64,000 bases of DNA from Betaproteobacteria bacterium. GTDB lineage: Bacteria > Pseudomonadota > Gammaproteobacteria > Burkholderiales > Rhodocyclaceae. Location of the stretch: assembly GCA_016234745.1 (NCBI GenBank), contig JACRAR010000074.1, positions 186,001-250,000 of the forward strand, in the 5' to 3' direction. The notes under the pieces were generated by a model that did no database searches, was not told where the DNA came from, and saw only the letters and a program-made list of their open reading frames with translations. The translations under genes and the position numbers were made by a program. Shown here piece after piece: positions 52,033 to 61,943 of this stretch (the first letter of the stretch is position 1; each line of letters starts with the position of its first letter).

Positions 52033-52383
52033 ATGGCGCTCCCTGAACTGACTCAGAAACTCGTCGACACCAAACTCGGGAAATATTGCGACGACAAGGT
52101 TCCCGTCCATGTTCGCGATCAGGTGCGCCTGACCTATTCGTTCATGGGCAATACCGTCACGCTTTTCGAGGAACGGCCTGTCTATAACCAGTTGGACAAG
52201 CGGACCAAGATACCCATCGCCCAATTTCGCCTGAGCGTGGTCGATCATTTCTGGCGCTTATACTGCGCCAGCCAGAAACGCCACGAAGGATGGCTGCAGT
52301 ATGTGAACGCCCAACCCACTGCAGATTTCGAGACACTCCTGATGGCGCTTGATCAGGATCAGACCGGTGTGTTCTGGGGCTAG
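52033..52383 (+). CDS. DUF3024 family protein
   Basis: A 116-residue soluble protein with the DUF3024 pattern (FEERPVYNQ, then PIAQFRLSVVDHFWRLYCASQKRHEGW with conserved aromatic and basic residues). The function is unknown. It lies 33 bp after the methyltransferase on the same strand. The last codons (TTC TGG GGC TAG) resemble the end of the 27-bp repeat that follows, which hints that the repeat contributed the stop codon. Confidence 0.8.
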   Translation: MALPELTQKLVDTKLGKYCDDKVPVHVRDQVRLTYSFMGNTVTLFEERPVYNQLDKRTKIPIAQFRLSVVDHFWRLYCASQKRHEGWLQYVNAQPTADFETLLMALDQDQTGVFWG

Positions 52384-52437
52384 TGCCCGCAGTTGGGTCT
52401 AGGGTACTGGTACCCGTAGTTGAGCCTGGGGTATTAG
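52384..52437. repeat. Tandem pair of 27-bp repeats between convergent genes
   Basis: Units at 52384-52410 and 52411-52437 belong to the family at 46339-46392. The pair starts at the base after the DUF3024 stop codon and its last bases contain the stop (TAA) of the convergent small gene ending at 52434. GGGTAC/GTACCC at the unit junction forms a 6-bp hairpin with a 2-nt loop. The layout matches the first locus. Confidence 0.8.
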
Positions 52438-52679
52438 CGCGATTCGAAGGAGTAGTGCAATTCGTCGATCATCTGGTGCAGCGCCTGGCGTATCTGTTCC
52501 TCGCTGCATTGCATGAGGAGCGCGTCATCCAGGGCATCCTGTGCAATTTGGCGCAATTCTTCAAAATTCTGATTCAGCACCTTGATTTTTTCAAGGCAGG
52601 AAATCGGGTTTCCGTCGACATTTTTCCAGACCTGCCCGGCGCTTTTCGCTTGCTGCTGATTCATTTCGCACTCGCTCAA
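52434..52679 (-). CDS. Small conserved protein downstream of pilU
   Basis: An 81-residue, helical, acidic protein with no signal or membrane segment. The pattern NPISCLEKIKVLNQNFEELRQIAQDALDDALLMQC is found in small betaproteobacterial proteins placed after pilU, though the function is unknown. It overlaps the pilU stop by 4 bp (ATGA), so it is translationally coupled. Its own stop codon lies inside a 27-bp repeat. Confidence 0.75.
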   Translation of the reverse strand: MSECEMNQQQAKSAGQVWKNVDGNPISCLEKIKVLNQNFEELRQIAQDALDDALLMQCSEEQIRQALHQMIDELHYSFESR

Positions 52680-53812
52680 ACAATATCCAGATGCTGTATT
52701 CCGGAATTCATGTCACGATCTTTCGATTCCTTGCCATGCAGCTTGATCTGCAGGCGCAGGTCGTTGACCGAATCGGCGTTGCGCAGCGCATCTTCATAGC
52801 TGATGCGGCCCTCCTCATAAAGATCGAACAGGCACATGTCGAAAGTCTGCATGCCGAGTTCCTTTGACTTCTTCATGATCTCCTTGATGCCATGCACTTC
52901 GCCCTTGAAAATCAGGTCCGAAATCAGCGGTGAATTGAGCATGATCTCGATCGCCGCGGCACGCCCCTTGCCCTCCTTGAGCGGGATCAGCCGCTGCGCG
53001 ATGATTCCGCGCAGGTTGAGCGAAAGGTCCATCAACAACTGCTGCCGGCGCTCCTCGGGAAAGAAGTTGATGATGCGGTCAAGCGCCTGATTCGCGCTGT
53101 TGGCATGCAGGGTGCCAAGGGCCAGATGGCCGGTTTCGGCAAAGGCAATCGCGTGCTCCATCACCTCACGATCGCGTATTTCACCGATCAGAATCACGTC
53201 GGGCGCCTGGCGCAGGGTGTTTTTCAGCGCGGCTTCCCAGGAAAATGTATCCACACCGACTTCGCGCTGGGTGATGATGCAGTTGATATGCGGATGGACG
53301 TACTCGACCGGGTCCTCGATGGTGATGATATGGCCGTAGCTGTTTTCGTTGCGGTGTCCGATCATGGCTGCGAGCGAAGTCGACTTGCCCGAACCGGTGC
53401 CGCCGACAAAGAGTACCAGGCCGCGCTTGGTCATCGCGACTTCTTTCAGCACCACCGGCAGTTTGAGATCTTCAAACTTTGGGATGGCCGTGGTGATGGT
53501 GCGCAGGATGATGCCGGTGTGGCCTTGCTGGACAAAGGCATTGACGCGGAAGCGGCCGATTCCGGCAGGATTGATGGCGAAATTGCATTCCTTGGTCGCT
53601 TCGAACTCGGCGGCCTGCTTGTCGTTCATGATGGCGCGCGCCAATTCCTGGGTATGCTGCGGCGTCAAGGCCTGGGTCGTGGCTGGCGTCATTTTGCTGT
53701 CGATTTTCATCGCCGGCGGAAATCCGGCGGTGATGAACAGATCGGAGCCTTTTTTGCTGAGCATCAGCTTCAGCAACTCATGCATGAACTTCAGGCCTTC
53801 ATCGCGTTCCAT
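52676..53812 (-). CDS. pilU: Type IV pilus retraction ATPase PilU
   Basis: A 378-residue hexameric ATPase. It has the start MERDEGLKFMHELLKLML and KGSDLFITAGFPP typical of PilU, Walker A VGGTGSGKSTS, the Asp box ITIEDPVEYVH and Walker B VILIGEIRDREVM, plus the His box HLALGTLHANSA. It helps retract type IV pili together with PilT, whose gene lies 38 bp upstream. A small conserved gene follows with 4-bp overlap. Confidence 0.95.
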   Translation of the reverse strand: MERDEGLKFMHELLKLMLSKKGSDLFITAGFPPAMKIDSKMTPATTQALTPQHTQELARAIMNDKQAAEFEATKECNFAINPAGIGRFRVNAFVQQGHTGIILRTITTAIPKFEDLKLPVVLKEVAMTKRGLVLFVGGTGSGKSTSLAAMIGHRNENSYGHIITIEDPVEYVHPHINCIITQREVGVDTFSWEAALKNTLRQAPDVILIGEIRDREVMEHAIAFAETGHLALGTLHANSANQALDRIINFFPEERRQQLLMDLSLNLRGIIAQRLIPLKEGKGRAAAIEIMLNSPLISDLIFKGEVHGIKEIMKKSKELGMQTFDMCLFDLYEEGRISYEDALRNADSVNDLRLQIKLHGKESKDRDMNSGIQHLDIV

Positions 53813-53850
53813 GGTCTTACCTCAATGCGTTTTAGTTGAAGCCGCTATCG

Positions 53851-54894
<1,044 letters not shown>

Positions 54895-54921
54895 GGCTGG
54901 GCTTTCCTGAAACAGGGTTGG

Positions 54922-54957
54922 CTAAGTTGGGTACTAAGTTGAGTACTAAGTTGGGTA
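54922..54957. repeat. Three tandem 12-bp repeats in the pilT-yggS divergent gap
   Basis: CTAAGTTGGGTA (54922-54933), CTAAGTTGAGTA (54934-54945) and CTAAGTTGGGTA (54946-54957) stand head to tail. The last unit carries TTGGGT, 18 bp ahead of TATACT (54975-54980), so it may supply the -35 of the yggS promoter. The core resembles part of the 27-bp repeat family, but relation is unproven. Confidence 0.7.
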
Positions 54958-54991
54958 GGACGATCAGGGCGCAGTATACTGCCAGGCCATT

Positions 54992-55687
54992 ATGACAATA
55001 ATATCCGTCAACTTGCAAGCAGTGAAAGCTCGCATCAGAGCCGCCGCCCAGTCGGTCGGACGCGATGCCGGAGCCGCGCGATTGCTGGCGGTTTCCAAGG
55101 GCTGGCCGGCCGAATGTGTGCGCAGCGCTTTCTCGGCAGGTCAGCGCGCCTTCGGTGAGAATTATGTGCAAGAAGGCGTGGCGAAAATCGCTGCACTGGA
55201 TGACCTGGATCTCGAATGGCATTTCATCGGTCCCTTGCAAAGCAACAAGACCCGGGAGGTTGCGGAAAATTTCGACTGGGTGCATAGCCTCGATCGAATT
55301 AAAATTGCGCAGCGGCTCTCGGCGCAACGACCGTCCGGGGCATCACCCCTGCAAGTCTGCATCCAGGTCAATGTCAGCGGCGAAGACAGCAAAAGCGGTG
55401 TGGCGCCGGCAGAGGTGGCAGCGCTGGCACATGCCATCAAGCCATTGCCGGGAATGTGTCTGCGCGGACTAATGACGATTCCGGAAGCAAGCGAGAATCA
55501 CGAATTGTTGCGTCAGCGTTTCGCCCTGCTGCGCAAACTGTTGGAGCAGATCAATGGCGCAGGCATGCAGCTTGATACGTTGTCCATGGGCATGTCGGAC
55601 GATTTTGAAATCGCCATTGCCGAGGGCGCCACAATACTCCGCATCGGCTCGGCAATCTTCGGCCAACGAAGCAAGAAAGGAAGTTGA
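54992..55687 (+). CDS. YggS family pyridoxal phosphate-binding protein
   Basis: A 231-residue PLP homeostasis protein. The PLP lysine lies in LLAVSKGWPAECVR, and typical segments are FGENYVQEGVAKI, WHFIGPLQSNKTREVAENFDWVHSL and LSMGMSDDFEIAIAEGATILRIGSAIFG (shown in part). YggS proteins keep PLP supply balanced. It overlaps proC by one base (TGATG). Order yggS-proC-yggT-yggU is conserved. Confidence 0.95.
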   Translation: MTIISVNLQAVKARIRAAAQSVGRDAGAARLLAVSKGWPAECVRSAFSAGQRAFGENYVQEGVAKIAALDDLDLEWHFIGPLQSNKTREVAENFDWVHSLDRIKIAQRLSAQRPSGASPLQVCIQVNVSGEDSKSGVAPAEVAALAHAIKPLPGMCLRGLMTIPEASENHELLRQRFALLRKLLEQINGAGMQLDTLSMGMSDDFEIAIAEGATILRIGSAIFGQRSKKGS

Positions 55688-56511
55688 TGAAAATTACATT
55701 TCTGGGCGGCGGCAACATGGCCAATGCCCTGATCGGCGGCATGCGCAAACAGGGATTTTCCGTCGCGGCGATGCAGGTGGTCGAACCAATTGAAGAAACA
55801 CGCGAGAAGCTCACGGAGAAGTTCGGTGTGCGCTGCTGTGCCGCAGTCGATGCGGCAGCACTCAATTGCGAAGTGCTGATTCTGGCGGTCAAGCCGCAGC
55901 AGATCAAAGCCGCACTGGAGCCGCTCACCGGACAATTCAGGGATCATCTAGCCAATCAGCTCGTCCTGAGTGTGGCAGCAGGACTGCGACTGGGAGACAT
56001 TTCCCGCTGGCTCGGCGACTATCAGCAACTGGTGCGCTGCATGCCGAATACTCCGGCATTGATCGGCGCTGGCCTTACCGGGCTGTTTGCCGCACCTGCC
56101 GTCGGTCGCGAAGGGCGAAACACGGCAGAGAAAATCATGAGCGCCGTGGGCATGACGCTCTGGATCGAAAGTGAAGAGAAAATGGATGCGGTGACGGCCG
56201 TTTCCGGCAGCGGCCCGGCTTACGTCTTCTATTTCATCGAAGCCTTGGAGCAGGCGGCGCAGGCGCTTGGTTTTGATGTCGCAACCTCGCGCACCCTGGC
56301 AATCGAGACATTCGTCGGCGCGGCAAAGCTGGCCGAACAAGGCCATGTGCCGGTTTCAGTATTGCGCGAACGGGTCACCTCGAAAGGCGGCACCACCGAG
56401 GCAGCGCTCAATTCGTTCAATGCCAGCGGCATCAATGCTGCGATTCTCAAGGGCGTGCAGGCGGCCGCAACCCGCGGACGCGAACTCGGCGACGAGATGG
56501 GCAAGGACTGA
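55687..56511 (+). CDS. proC: Pyrroline-5-carboxylate reductase
   Basis: A 274-residue enzyme finishing proline synthesis. The NAD(P) motif ITFLGGGNMANALIGG is at the start, and the C-terminal signature VSVLRERVTSKGGTTEAALNSF near residue 225 is conserved. The ATG at 55687 shares its A with the yggS TGA; a TTG one codon earlier is less likely. yggT begins 5 bp downstream. Confidence 0.96.
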   Translation: MKITFLGGGNMANALIGGMRKQGFSVAAMQVVEPIEETREKLTEKFGVRCCAAVDAAALNCEVLILAVKPQQIKAALEPLTGQFRDHLANQLVLSVAAGLRLGDISRWLGDYQQLVRCMPNTPALIGAGLTGLFAAPAVGREGRNTAEKIMSAVGMTLWIESEEKMDAVTAVSGSGPAYVFYFIEALEQAAQALGFDVATSRTLAIETFVGAAKLAEQGHVPVSVLRERVTSKGGTTEAALNSFNASGINAAILKGVQAAATRGRELGDEMGKD

Positions 56512-56516
56512 AGGCC

Positions 56517-57101
56517 ATGCTGGCGCAATTGCTCTATCAAGTTCTCGACTGGCTGTTCGGCTTCTTTACGCTCGCTCTGCTGGCACGATTTTTCATGCAG
56601 TGGGCGCGTGCGCCGTTTCGCAATCCACTCGGCGAATTCGTCATCGCCGTCACCGATTGGGCTGTCAAACCGGCACGACGCCTGATTCCAGGCGCTTTCG
56701 GCTGGGATCTGCCGAGCCTTGCTTTGGCGTGGCTGCTGCAGTTGATCTTGCATGGCCTGATCTTTGGGCTTAGTGGTGCAGCATCATCGCCCTCCGGCCT
56801 TGGCGCAGCAGCAATCGGCTGGCTGGCATTGCTGGCTGTTGTTGCCATTCTGAGAATTGCGCTCTACCTGCTGACCGGCGTAGTTATCATCGCGGCGCTG
56901 CTCTCCTGGATCAATCCGTATGCGCCCATGGCGCCGATTTTCAATCTCATTGCCCGTCCTTTTTTGCGGCCTATCCAGCGCTTCCTGCCGCCCATCGGCG
57001 GCGTTGATCTTTCGCCCATGGTGCTACTGCTGGCCATGCAAATTCTCTTGAGCGTGCTTTCTACTCTCCAGCACAGCCTGATTCCATTCGGCATCGGATG
57101 A
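56517..57101 (+). CDS. YggT family membrane protein
   Basis: A 194-residue inner membrane protein with two YGGT units: helix pairs around residues 1-65 and 95-190, the second containing ALLSWINPYAPMAPIFNLIARPFLRPIQRFLPPIGGVDLSPMV (given here for its pattern). The role is not firm; YggT proteins are linked to osmotic or division functions. It overlaps the next gene by 4 bp. Confidence 0.92.
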   Translation: MLAQLLYQVLDWLFGFFTLALLARFFMQWARAPFRNPLGEFVIAVTDWAVKPARRLIPGAFGWDLPSLALAWLLQLILHGLIFGLSGAASSPSGLGAAAIGWLALLAVVAILRIALYLLTGVVIIAALLSWINPYAPMAPIFNLIARPFLRPIQRFLPPIGGVDLSPMVLLLAMQILLSVLSTLQHSLIPFGIG

Positions 57102-57391
57102 CCTGGCTGCGCAGCGAAGCGGATGCCGTGGTGCTGAGCTTGCATATCCAGCCCGGCGCCAAGAAAACCGAAGTGGTCGGGCTGCACGGCACGGCGCTCA
57201 AAATCCGCCTCGCCGCGCCGCCCGTGGATGGCAAGGCGAATGCGGGCCTGATCAATTTTCTCGCACCGCGGCTGGAAGTTGCCAAGCGTCAGGTAGAAAT
57301 CATCAGCGGCACCAATTCTCGCACCAAGCAGGTCCGCGTCGCCGGTGTAGATGCAGAATCCGTGCGAAGCAAACTCCTGGCCTTGGGCTGA
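57098..57391 (+). CDS. YggU (DUF167) family protein
   Basis: A 97-residue protein with the DUF167 pattern LHIQPGAKKTEVVGLHG, LKIRLAAPPVDGKANAGLI and ISGTNSRTKQVRV. The function is unknown. The ATG overlaps the yggT stop by 4 bp (ATGA). Its stop is followed at the next base by the stop of the convergent pyrC' gene, so the two genes meet with no gap. Confidence 0.9.
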   Translation: MTWLRSEADAVVLSLHIQPGAKKTEVVGLHGTALKIRLAAPPVDGKANAGLINFLAPRLEVAKRQVEIISGTNSRTKQVRVAGVDAESVRSKLLALG

Positions 57392-58675
57392 TTAAGTCCA
57401 GGAGCCGTCGTAGGCGAGGTGTCCGTCGATGAGCGTGCCGCGCACGCGTCCTTGCAATTCGAGTCCGAGGAACGGGGTATTTTTGCCCTGGCTCTTCAAG
57501 GTCGCTCGGTTGACGGGATAGGCGGCCTGCGGATCGAAGATGCAAACGTCAGCCGCCGCACCCACCGTAAGGGTGCCGGCCTCGACGCCAAGGATGCGTG
57601 CCGGGTCGCAGGTGACGCGGGCCAAAGCATGGACAAGCGGCAACTTAATTTCACTGGCCCACTTCAAAGTCAGCGGCAGCAACAGTTCGAGGCCGGTGGC
57701 ACCGGGCTCGGCTTCGTCAAATGGCACTTGCTTGGCATCGTCATCGACCGGTGTGTGATCGGAGCAGACCGCGTTGATGCTGCCGTCCGCGAGTCCGCGG
57801 CGCAACGCTTCGCGATCCGACTGGGAACGCAAGGGCGGATCGAGACGTGCATGCGGATCGAAATAACCAATGTCGTGTTCGGACAAATGCAGGTGATGCA
57901 CGGCAACGTCACAGGTGGCGGAAATGCCTGAGCGCCGCGCGGCGACAATCATTTCCAGACCAACGGCGCTGGAAATGCGCGTCAGGTGGATGCGCGCGCC
58001 GGTCTCGCGCGCCAGTTGCAATATGGTGGCCAGAGCAATGGTTTCCGCCGCTACCGGTATGCCACCGAGACCAAGGCGCGTCGCCACCTCTCCGTCGTGA
58101 GCAACACCCAACTTGGCAAGAAACGGATCTTGCGCCTGCATCCACACCGGAAAGCCGAAGGTCGCCGCATACTGCATGGCGCGCAACAGCACCTGGGTAT
58201 CGACGATGGCGGTGTTGGCCTGGCCAAAGGCTACGCAACCCGCTTCGGCCAGCTCAGCCATCTCGGTGAGATTCACCCCTGCCAACTTCTCGGTCAAGGC
58301 GCCCACGGGGTAAACGTGGGCAAATTCCGGCAAGCGGGCGCGATGCTTCAGCATCTCGACGAGACCAGGCTCATCGAGCGGCGGATCGGTATCGGGCGGG
58401 CAAGCGAGACTGGTCACGCCTCCGGCTGCCGCAGCCGCCATCTCGGATTCCAGGGTTGCGCGGTATTCGTACCCCGGTTCGCGCAGTCGCGCCGACAGAT
58501 CGACCAGTCCCGGACAGACGATACACCCAGTTGCATCCAGAGAACCGTTGGCTTCGAAACCCGCAGGCATCTTGCCGACACCGACAATGACGCCATCGGC
58601 GATGAACACATCCGCATTGCGGTCGATGCCGTTGGCTGGATCGATGACGCGGCCGTTGCTGATCTGTATTTTCAT
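57392..58675 (-). CDS. Dihydroorotase-like protein lacking catalytic histidines (PyrC' type)
   Basis: A 427-residue dihydroorotase homologue. The metal-binding HxH of active enzymes, normally in PGLVDxHxHLREPG, reads [14 protein letters not shown], so both histidines are gone; other metal ligands such as the H in WMQAQD are also replaced. A later SDHTP is kept. This matches PyrC', the inactive partner that assembles with PyrB in Pseudomonas-type aspartate transcarbamoylase. It overlaps pyrB by 4 bp. An active dihydroorotase should be elsewhere in the genome. Confidence 0.88.
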   Translation of the reverse strand: MKIQISNGRVIDPANGIDRNADVFIADGVIVGVGKMPAGFEANGSLDATGCIVCPGLVDLSARLREPGYEYRATLESEMAAAAAGGVTSLACPPDTDPPLDEPGLVEMLKHRARLPEFAHVYPVGALTEKLAGVNLTEMAELAEAGCVAFGQANTAIVDTQVLLRAMQYAATFGFPVWMQAQDPFLAKLGVAHDGEVATRLGLGGIPVAAETIALATILQLARETGARIHLTRISSAVGLEMIVAARRSGISATCDVAVHHLHLSEHDIGYFDPHARLDPPLRSQSDREALRRGLADGSINAVCSDHTPVDDDAKQVPFDEAEPGATGLELLLPLTLKWASEIKLPLVHALARVTCDPARILGVEAGTLTVGAAADVCIFDPQAAYPVNRATLKSQGKNTPFLGLELQGRVRGTLIDGHLAYDGSWT

Positions 58676-59634
58676 GATCCCCCCGCCAGCATGCTCATCA
58701 CCGCCATGCGCACGGCAATACCGAAAGTCACCTGAGGCAGAATCACGGCATGCGAACCGTCGGCGACCGCCGAATCAATTTCAACGCCGCGGTTCATCGG
58801 CCCAGGATGCATGACGATGGCGTCGGGCTTGGCCCGGGCCAGGCGCTCCGGGGTCAGGCCATAGGACTTGAAATATTCCTGCGGACTGGGCAGCAGTGCG
58901 CCCTGCATGCGTTCGTTCTGCAGGCGCAGCATCATCACCACATCGACGCCCTGCAGTCCCTCGTCGATGTTGTGGAAGACATGCACGCCCAAGCGCTCGA
59001 CATCCGTGGGGAGCAAAGTTCGCGGTGCGATGACGCGGATCTCCGCCACGCCCAGCGTGGCCAGGGCGTGAATCTGCGAGCGGGCGACGCGCGAGTGCAG
59101 GACGTCGCCGACGATGGCCACGGTCAGCGCGGTGAAGTCTCGTTTGTAATGGCGAATGGTGTACATGTCGAGCAGCCCCTGGGTCGGATGCGCGTGACGG
59201 CCATCGCCGGCATTCACCACGTGGATATGCTCGCGGCCGGTTGCCGCCAGATGCCCGGCGATCAAGTAGGGCGCGCCGCTCGAGGCATGCCGGACCACGA
59301 ACATGTCGGCCTGCATGGCTGAGAGATTGTCGATGGTGTCGAGCAAGGTCTCGCCTTTGGCGGCGGAGGATGTGTTGATATTGAGGTTGATGACGTCTGC
59401 CGACAGCCGCTTGGCGGCAATTTCGAAGGTGGTGCGCGTGCGTGTCGAGTTTTCAAAGAACAGATTGAATATGCTCTTGCCGCGCAGCAGGGGCAATTTT
59501 TTTACCTCGCGTTCCGCGACCTCGGCAAAAGGCGCAGCGGCATCGAGAATTGCCAGGATGATGTCACGCGGTAGTCCTTCGGTCGTCAGAAGATGCTGCA
59601 GTTTTCCCTGCGAATTGAGTTGCGGGTTACGCAT
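58672..59634 (-). CDS. pyrB: Aspartate transcarbamoylase catalytic subunit
   Basis: About 320 residues. The carbamoyl-phosphate motif [18 protein letters not shown] is clear, and [28 protein letters not shown] and [12 protein letters not shown] are also typical. It starts pyrimidine synthesis by joining carbamoyl phosphate and aspartate. The ATG at 59634 overlaps pyrR by 8 bp; a longer frame from 59688 would lie inside pyrR. pyrC' follows. Confidence 0.95.
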   Translation of the reverse strand: MRNPQLNSQGKLQHLLTTEGLPRDIILAILDAAAPFAEVAEREVKKLPLLRGKSIFNLFFENSTRTRTTFEIAAKRLSADVINLNINTSSAAKGETLLDTIDNLSAMQADMFVVRHASSGAPYLIAGHLAATGREHIHVVNAGDGRHAHPTQGLLDMYTIRHYKRDFTALTVAIVGDVLHSRVARSQIHALATLGVAEIRVIAPRTLLPTDVERLGVHVFHNIDEGLQGVDVVMMLRLQNERMQGALLPSPQEYFKSYGLTPERLARAKPDAIVMHPGPMNRGVEIDSAVADGSHAVILPQVTFGIAVRMAVMSMLAGGS

Positions 59635-60166
59635 CGTGCCGGTCCTTGAGCGTGAGACTGAGGATGGATGGTGTTGGTTCACTGCCACGGGTCAGCACCA
59701 GCTCCTGACTTTTCGGCAGAGGCTCGGGCAATGTGTATGCGCAAAAGCGGGCGCCGATCGGCAGCTCACGCCCGCCGCGGTCTATCAGCACAGCCAGGTC
59801 GATGCGGCCCGGCCGGCCATAATCGTACAGTTCGTTCATCGCGGCGCGGATGGTGCGGCCGGTGAATAGCACATCATCGACCAATACGATTTGCGCAGCG
59901 TCGACAGGGAACGGTATTGAGGAAGCCCTTGCACCTGGATGCAAGCCTTTGCTGGAGTAGTCGTCGCGATGGAACGAGACATCGATGCTGCCCAGGGGCA
60001 GTTTCAATCCCAGGGCGGCATGCAGGCGTTCGGCCAGCCAGACGCCGCCCGTATGGATGCCAACCAAGGCCGTGTCCGGGCCGACATGCGGCAGCATCGT
60101 TTTGACCAGCGAAGCGAGCAGTGCTTCGGCTTCAGGCAGGTTCGCCAAGCGTTGCGTGTTGGACAT
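59627..60166 (-). CDS. pyrR: PyrR-type pyrimidine regulator / uracil phosphoribosyltransferase
   Basis: About 179 residues with the PRPP-binding motif [18 protein letters not shown] and early [13 protein letters not shown], as in PyrR. It can be a pyr mRNA regulator and a uracil phosphoribosyltransferase. The start is set at 60166 ([14 protein letters not shown]), overlapping ruvX by 35 bp; an upstream ATG would overlap further. No anti-terminator hairpin is obvious in front of pyrB, since the genes overlap. Confidence 0.9.
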   Translation of the reverse strand: MSNTQRLANLPEAEALLASLVKTMLPHVGPDTALVGIHTGGVWLAERLHAALGLKLPLGSIDVSFHRDDYSSKGLHPGARASSIPFPVDAAQIVLVDDVLFTGRTIRAAMNELYDYGRPGRIDLAVLIDRGGRELPIGARFCAYTLPEPLPKSQELVLTRGSEPTPSILSLTLKDRHDA

Positions 60167-60572
60167 CGAAATAATCCTGCAGAATGATTTGTGCGGCAAC
60201 GGCGTCAAGCTGTTGCTTGCGCGCCTGCCAGTTCAGGCCTGACTCGCTCAGACGGGACTCGGCCTCGCTGGAAGTCAGGCGCTCGTCGACCAGCGCCACC
60301 GGCAGCTTGAAACGGCCTTCGAGCTGGTGGGCAAAACGCCGGCAACGCGAAGTCATTTCATATTCGCCACCATCCATCGCGCGCGGCAAACCAACCACCA
60401 GCTGCGCCGGCTGCCATTCGGAAATCAGCTTTCCGATCGCGGCGAAACGTGCGGCATTGTCCTCGGCGCTAATGGTCGACATTGGCCGGGCTTGTCCCAG
60501 TCTCGACTCACCGATCGCCACACCGATGCGCTTGATGCCGAAATCGAAGGCCAGTATCGTGCCCTCAAGCAT
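60132..60572 (-). CDS. ruvX: RuvX/YqgF Holliday junction resolvase-like protein
   Basis: About 146 residues of the RNase H-like YqgF fold: [17 protein letters not shown] at the start with the catalytic Asp, then [12 protein letters not shown] and [14 protein letters not shown] with the acidic residues. The family processes the 5' end of 16S rRNA or resolves junctions. The start is chosen at 60572, which overlaps yqgE by 8 bp. It lies directly upstream of pyrR. Confidence 0.93.
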   Translation of the reverse strand: MLEGTILAFDFGIKRIGVAIGESRLGQARPMSTISAEDNAARFAAIGKLISEWQPAQLVVGLPRAMDGGEYEMTSRCRRFAHQLEGRFKLPVALVDERLTSSEAESRLSESGLNWQARKQQLDAVAAQIILQDYFDVQHATLGEPA

Positions 60573-61155
60573 GCCCTGCCACCTCGGAGAGATTGGCGAA
60601 ATCCACGCCGAGCAGTTGCATTGCTGCTGCCAAACGTTCCTCCGGCGGCAATTCAAAAAGAATTTGCGGATCAGCCCCGACCGTCAGCCAGGCATTTTGC
60701 GAAAGTTCCCATTCAAGCTGCCCGGCCGACCAGCCGGCGTAGCCGAGTGTCACCAGAATTTCCGATGGGACTCCGGTGGCCGCCATTTCCAGGAGAATAT
60801 CGCGCGTGCTGGTAAGACCAATGTCATCCTTGACGGCCAGCGTCGATTGCCAGTGACCGGCCGGACGATGCAGCACGAAACCCCGGTCGGTCTGTACCGG
60901 CCCGCCGAAATAAACCGGCATGGCGCCGATCGATGTTTCCCGCGCCTCGGCCTCGAAAGGAATATTCACGCGCTCGAACAGTGTTGCCAAATCCATGTCG
61001 ATCGGTCGATTGACAATGATGCCCAGTGCGCCTTGTTCGTTGTGCTCACAGATGTAGGTGAGCGAACGCGAAAAACTTGGATCAGCCATGGCAGGCATGG
61101 CTATCAGGAAGTGATGGGTGAGGCAGACGGAAACGGTGGCGTCGATCACGCACAC
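60565..61155 (-). CDS. YqgE/AlgH family protein (DUF179)
   Basis: About 196 residues. [40 protein letters not shown] (pattern only) and the later [13 protein letters not shown] are characteristic of YqgE. The function is unknown, though it is linked to alginate regulation in Pseudomonas. The start is uncertain: GTG at 61155 or a nearby GTG two codons later, since homologues begin close to the [10 protein letters not shown] segment. It leads ruvX-pyrR-pyrB-pyrC'. Confidence 0.9.
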   Translation of the reverse strand: MCVIDATVSVCLTHHFLIAMPAMADPSFSRSLTYICEHNEQGALGIIVNRPIDMDLATLFERVNIPFEAEARETSIGAMPVYFGGPVQTDRGFVLHRPAGHWQSTLAVKDDIGLTSTRDILLEMAATGVPSEILVTLGYAGWSAGQLEWELSQNAWLTVGADPQILFELPPEERLAAAMQLLGVDFANLSEVAGHA

Positions 61156-61326
61156 ATTCTAATCCCTTGCAAGCCTGTCTGCCATATACGCTGTACCGGA
61201 TTCCCTTGTCGGCGGGCCTTGCCGAAACGCGCAATTAGCGTGCTTATCACCGGTCTGGGCTGGTTTTGAGTCTCCCGACGAATGTTAGAATCCTGGCTTT
61301 CACGCGCCGCCACAAGGAGTTCTTCC

Positions 61327-61935
61327 GTGCAGATCGTATGTCTCGACCTCGAAGGGGTCCTCGTTCCGGAAATCTGGATCGAGTTTTCCCAGCGTACCGG
61401 CATCCCCGAGTTGCGCCGCACGACGCGCGATGAACCGAACTACGACAAACTGATGAAGGGGCGGCTCGCCCTGCTCGCCCAGCATAAGCTGGGTCTTCCC
61501 GATATCCAGAAAGTCATTGCGGCGATGGGGCCGATGGCCGGCGCCAGGGAGTTTCTGGATAACTTGCGGCAAAGCTTCCAGGTCATCATCCTGTCGGATA
61601 CCTTCTATGAATTCGCCATGCCCCTGATGCAACAACTGGGAATGCCGACCTTGTTCTGTCACAAGCTGGAAACCGATGCACAAGGCTTTGTGACCGATTA
61701 CCGGCTGCGCATGCCGGAGCAGAAGCGTGAAGCGGTGAAGCGCTTCAAGGAACTCAATTTCAAAGTGATCGCCGCTGGCGATTCGTACAATGACACGGCC
61801 ATGCTCAAGGAAGCGCATGCGGGAATCCTGTTCCACCCGCCGGAGAACGTGATTCGGGAATTCCCGCAGTTTCCGGTCACGCTGAGCTACGCTGAGCTCG
61901 ACGCGGAAATCCGCAGAGCCAGCAACAGAATTTAG
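61327..61935 (+). CDS. thrH: ThrH-type phosphoserine phosphatase / homoserine phosphotransferase
   Basis: About 202 residues of the HAD superfamily. The nucleophile motif is CLDLEGVLVPE near the start, motif II is LSDTFYEF, and motif III/IV is AAGDSYNDTAML. This matches ThrH, which removes phosphate from phosphoserine and can transfer it to homoserine. The GTG at 61327 with AAGGAG at 61314-61319 is the start; a longer frame from 61282 has no such site. purU follows after 8 bp. Confidence 0.92.
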   Translation: MQIVCLDLEGVLVPEIWIEFSQRTGIPELRRTTRDEPNYDKLMKGRLALLAQHKLGLPDIQKVIAAMGPMAGAREFLDNLRQSFQVIILSDTFYEFAMPLMQQLGMPTLFCHKLETDAQGFVTDYRLRMPEQKREAVKRFKELNFKVIAAGDSYNDTAMLKEAHAGILFHPPENVIREFPQFPVTLSYAELDAEIRRASNRI

Positions 61936-61943
61936 CCCGGCCG

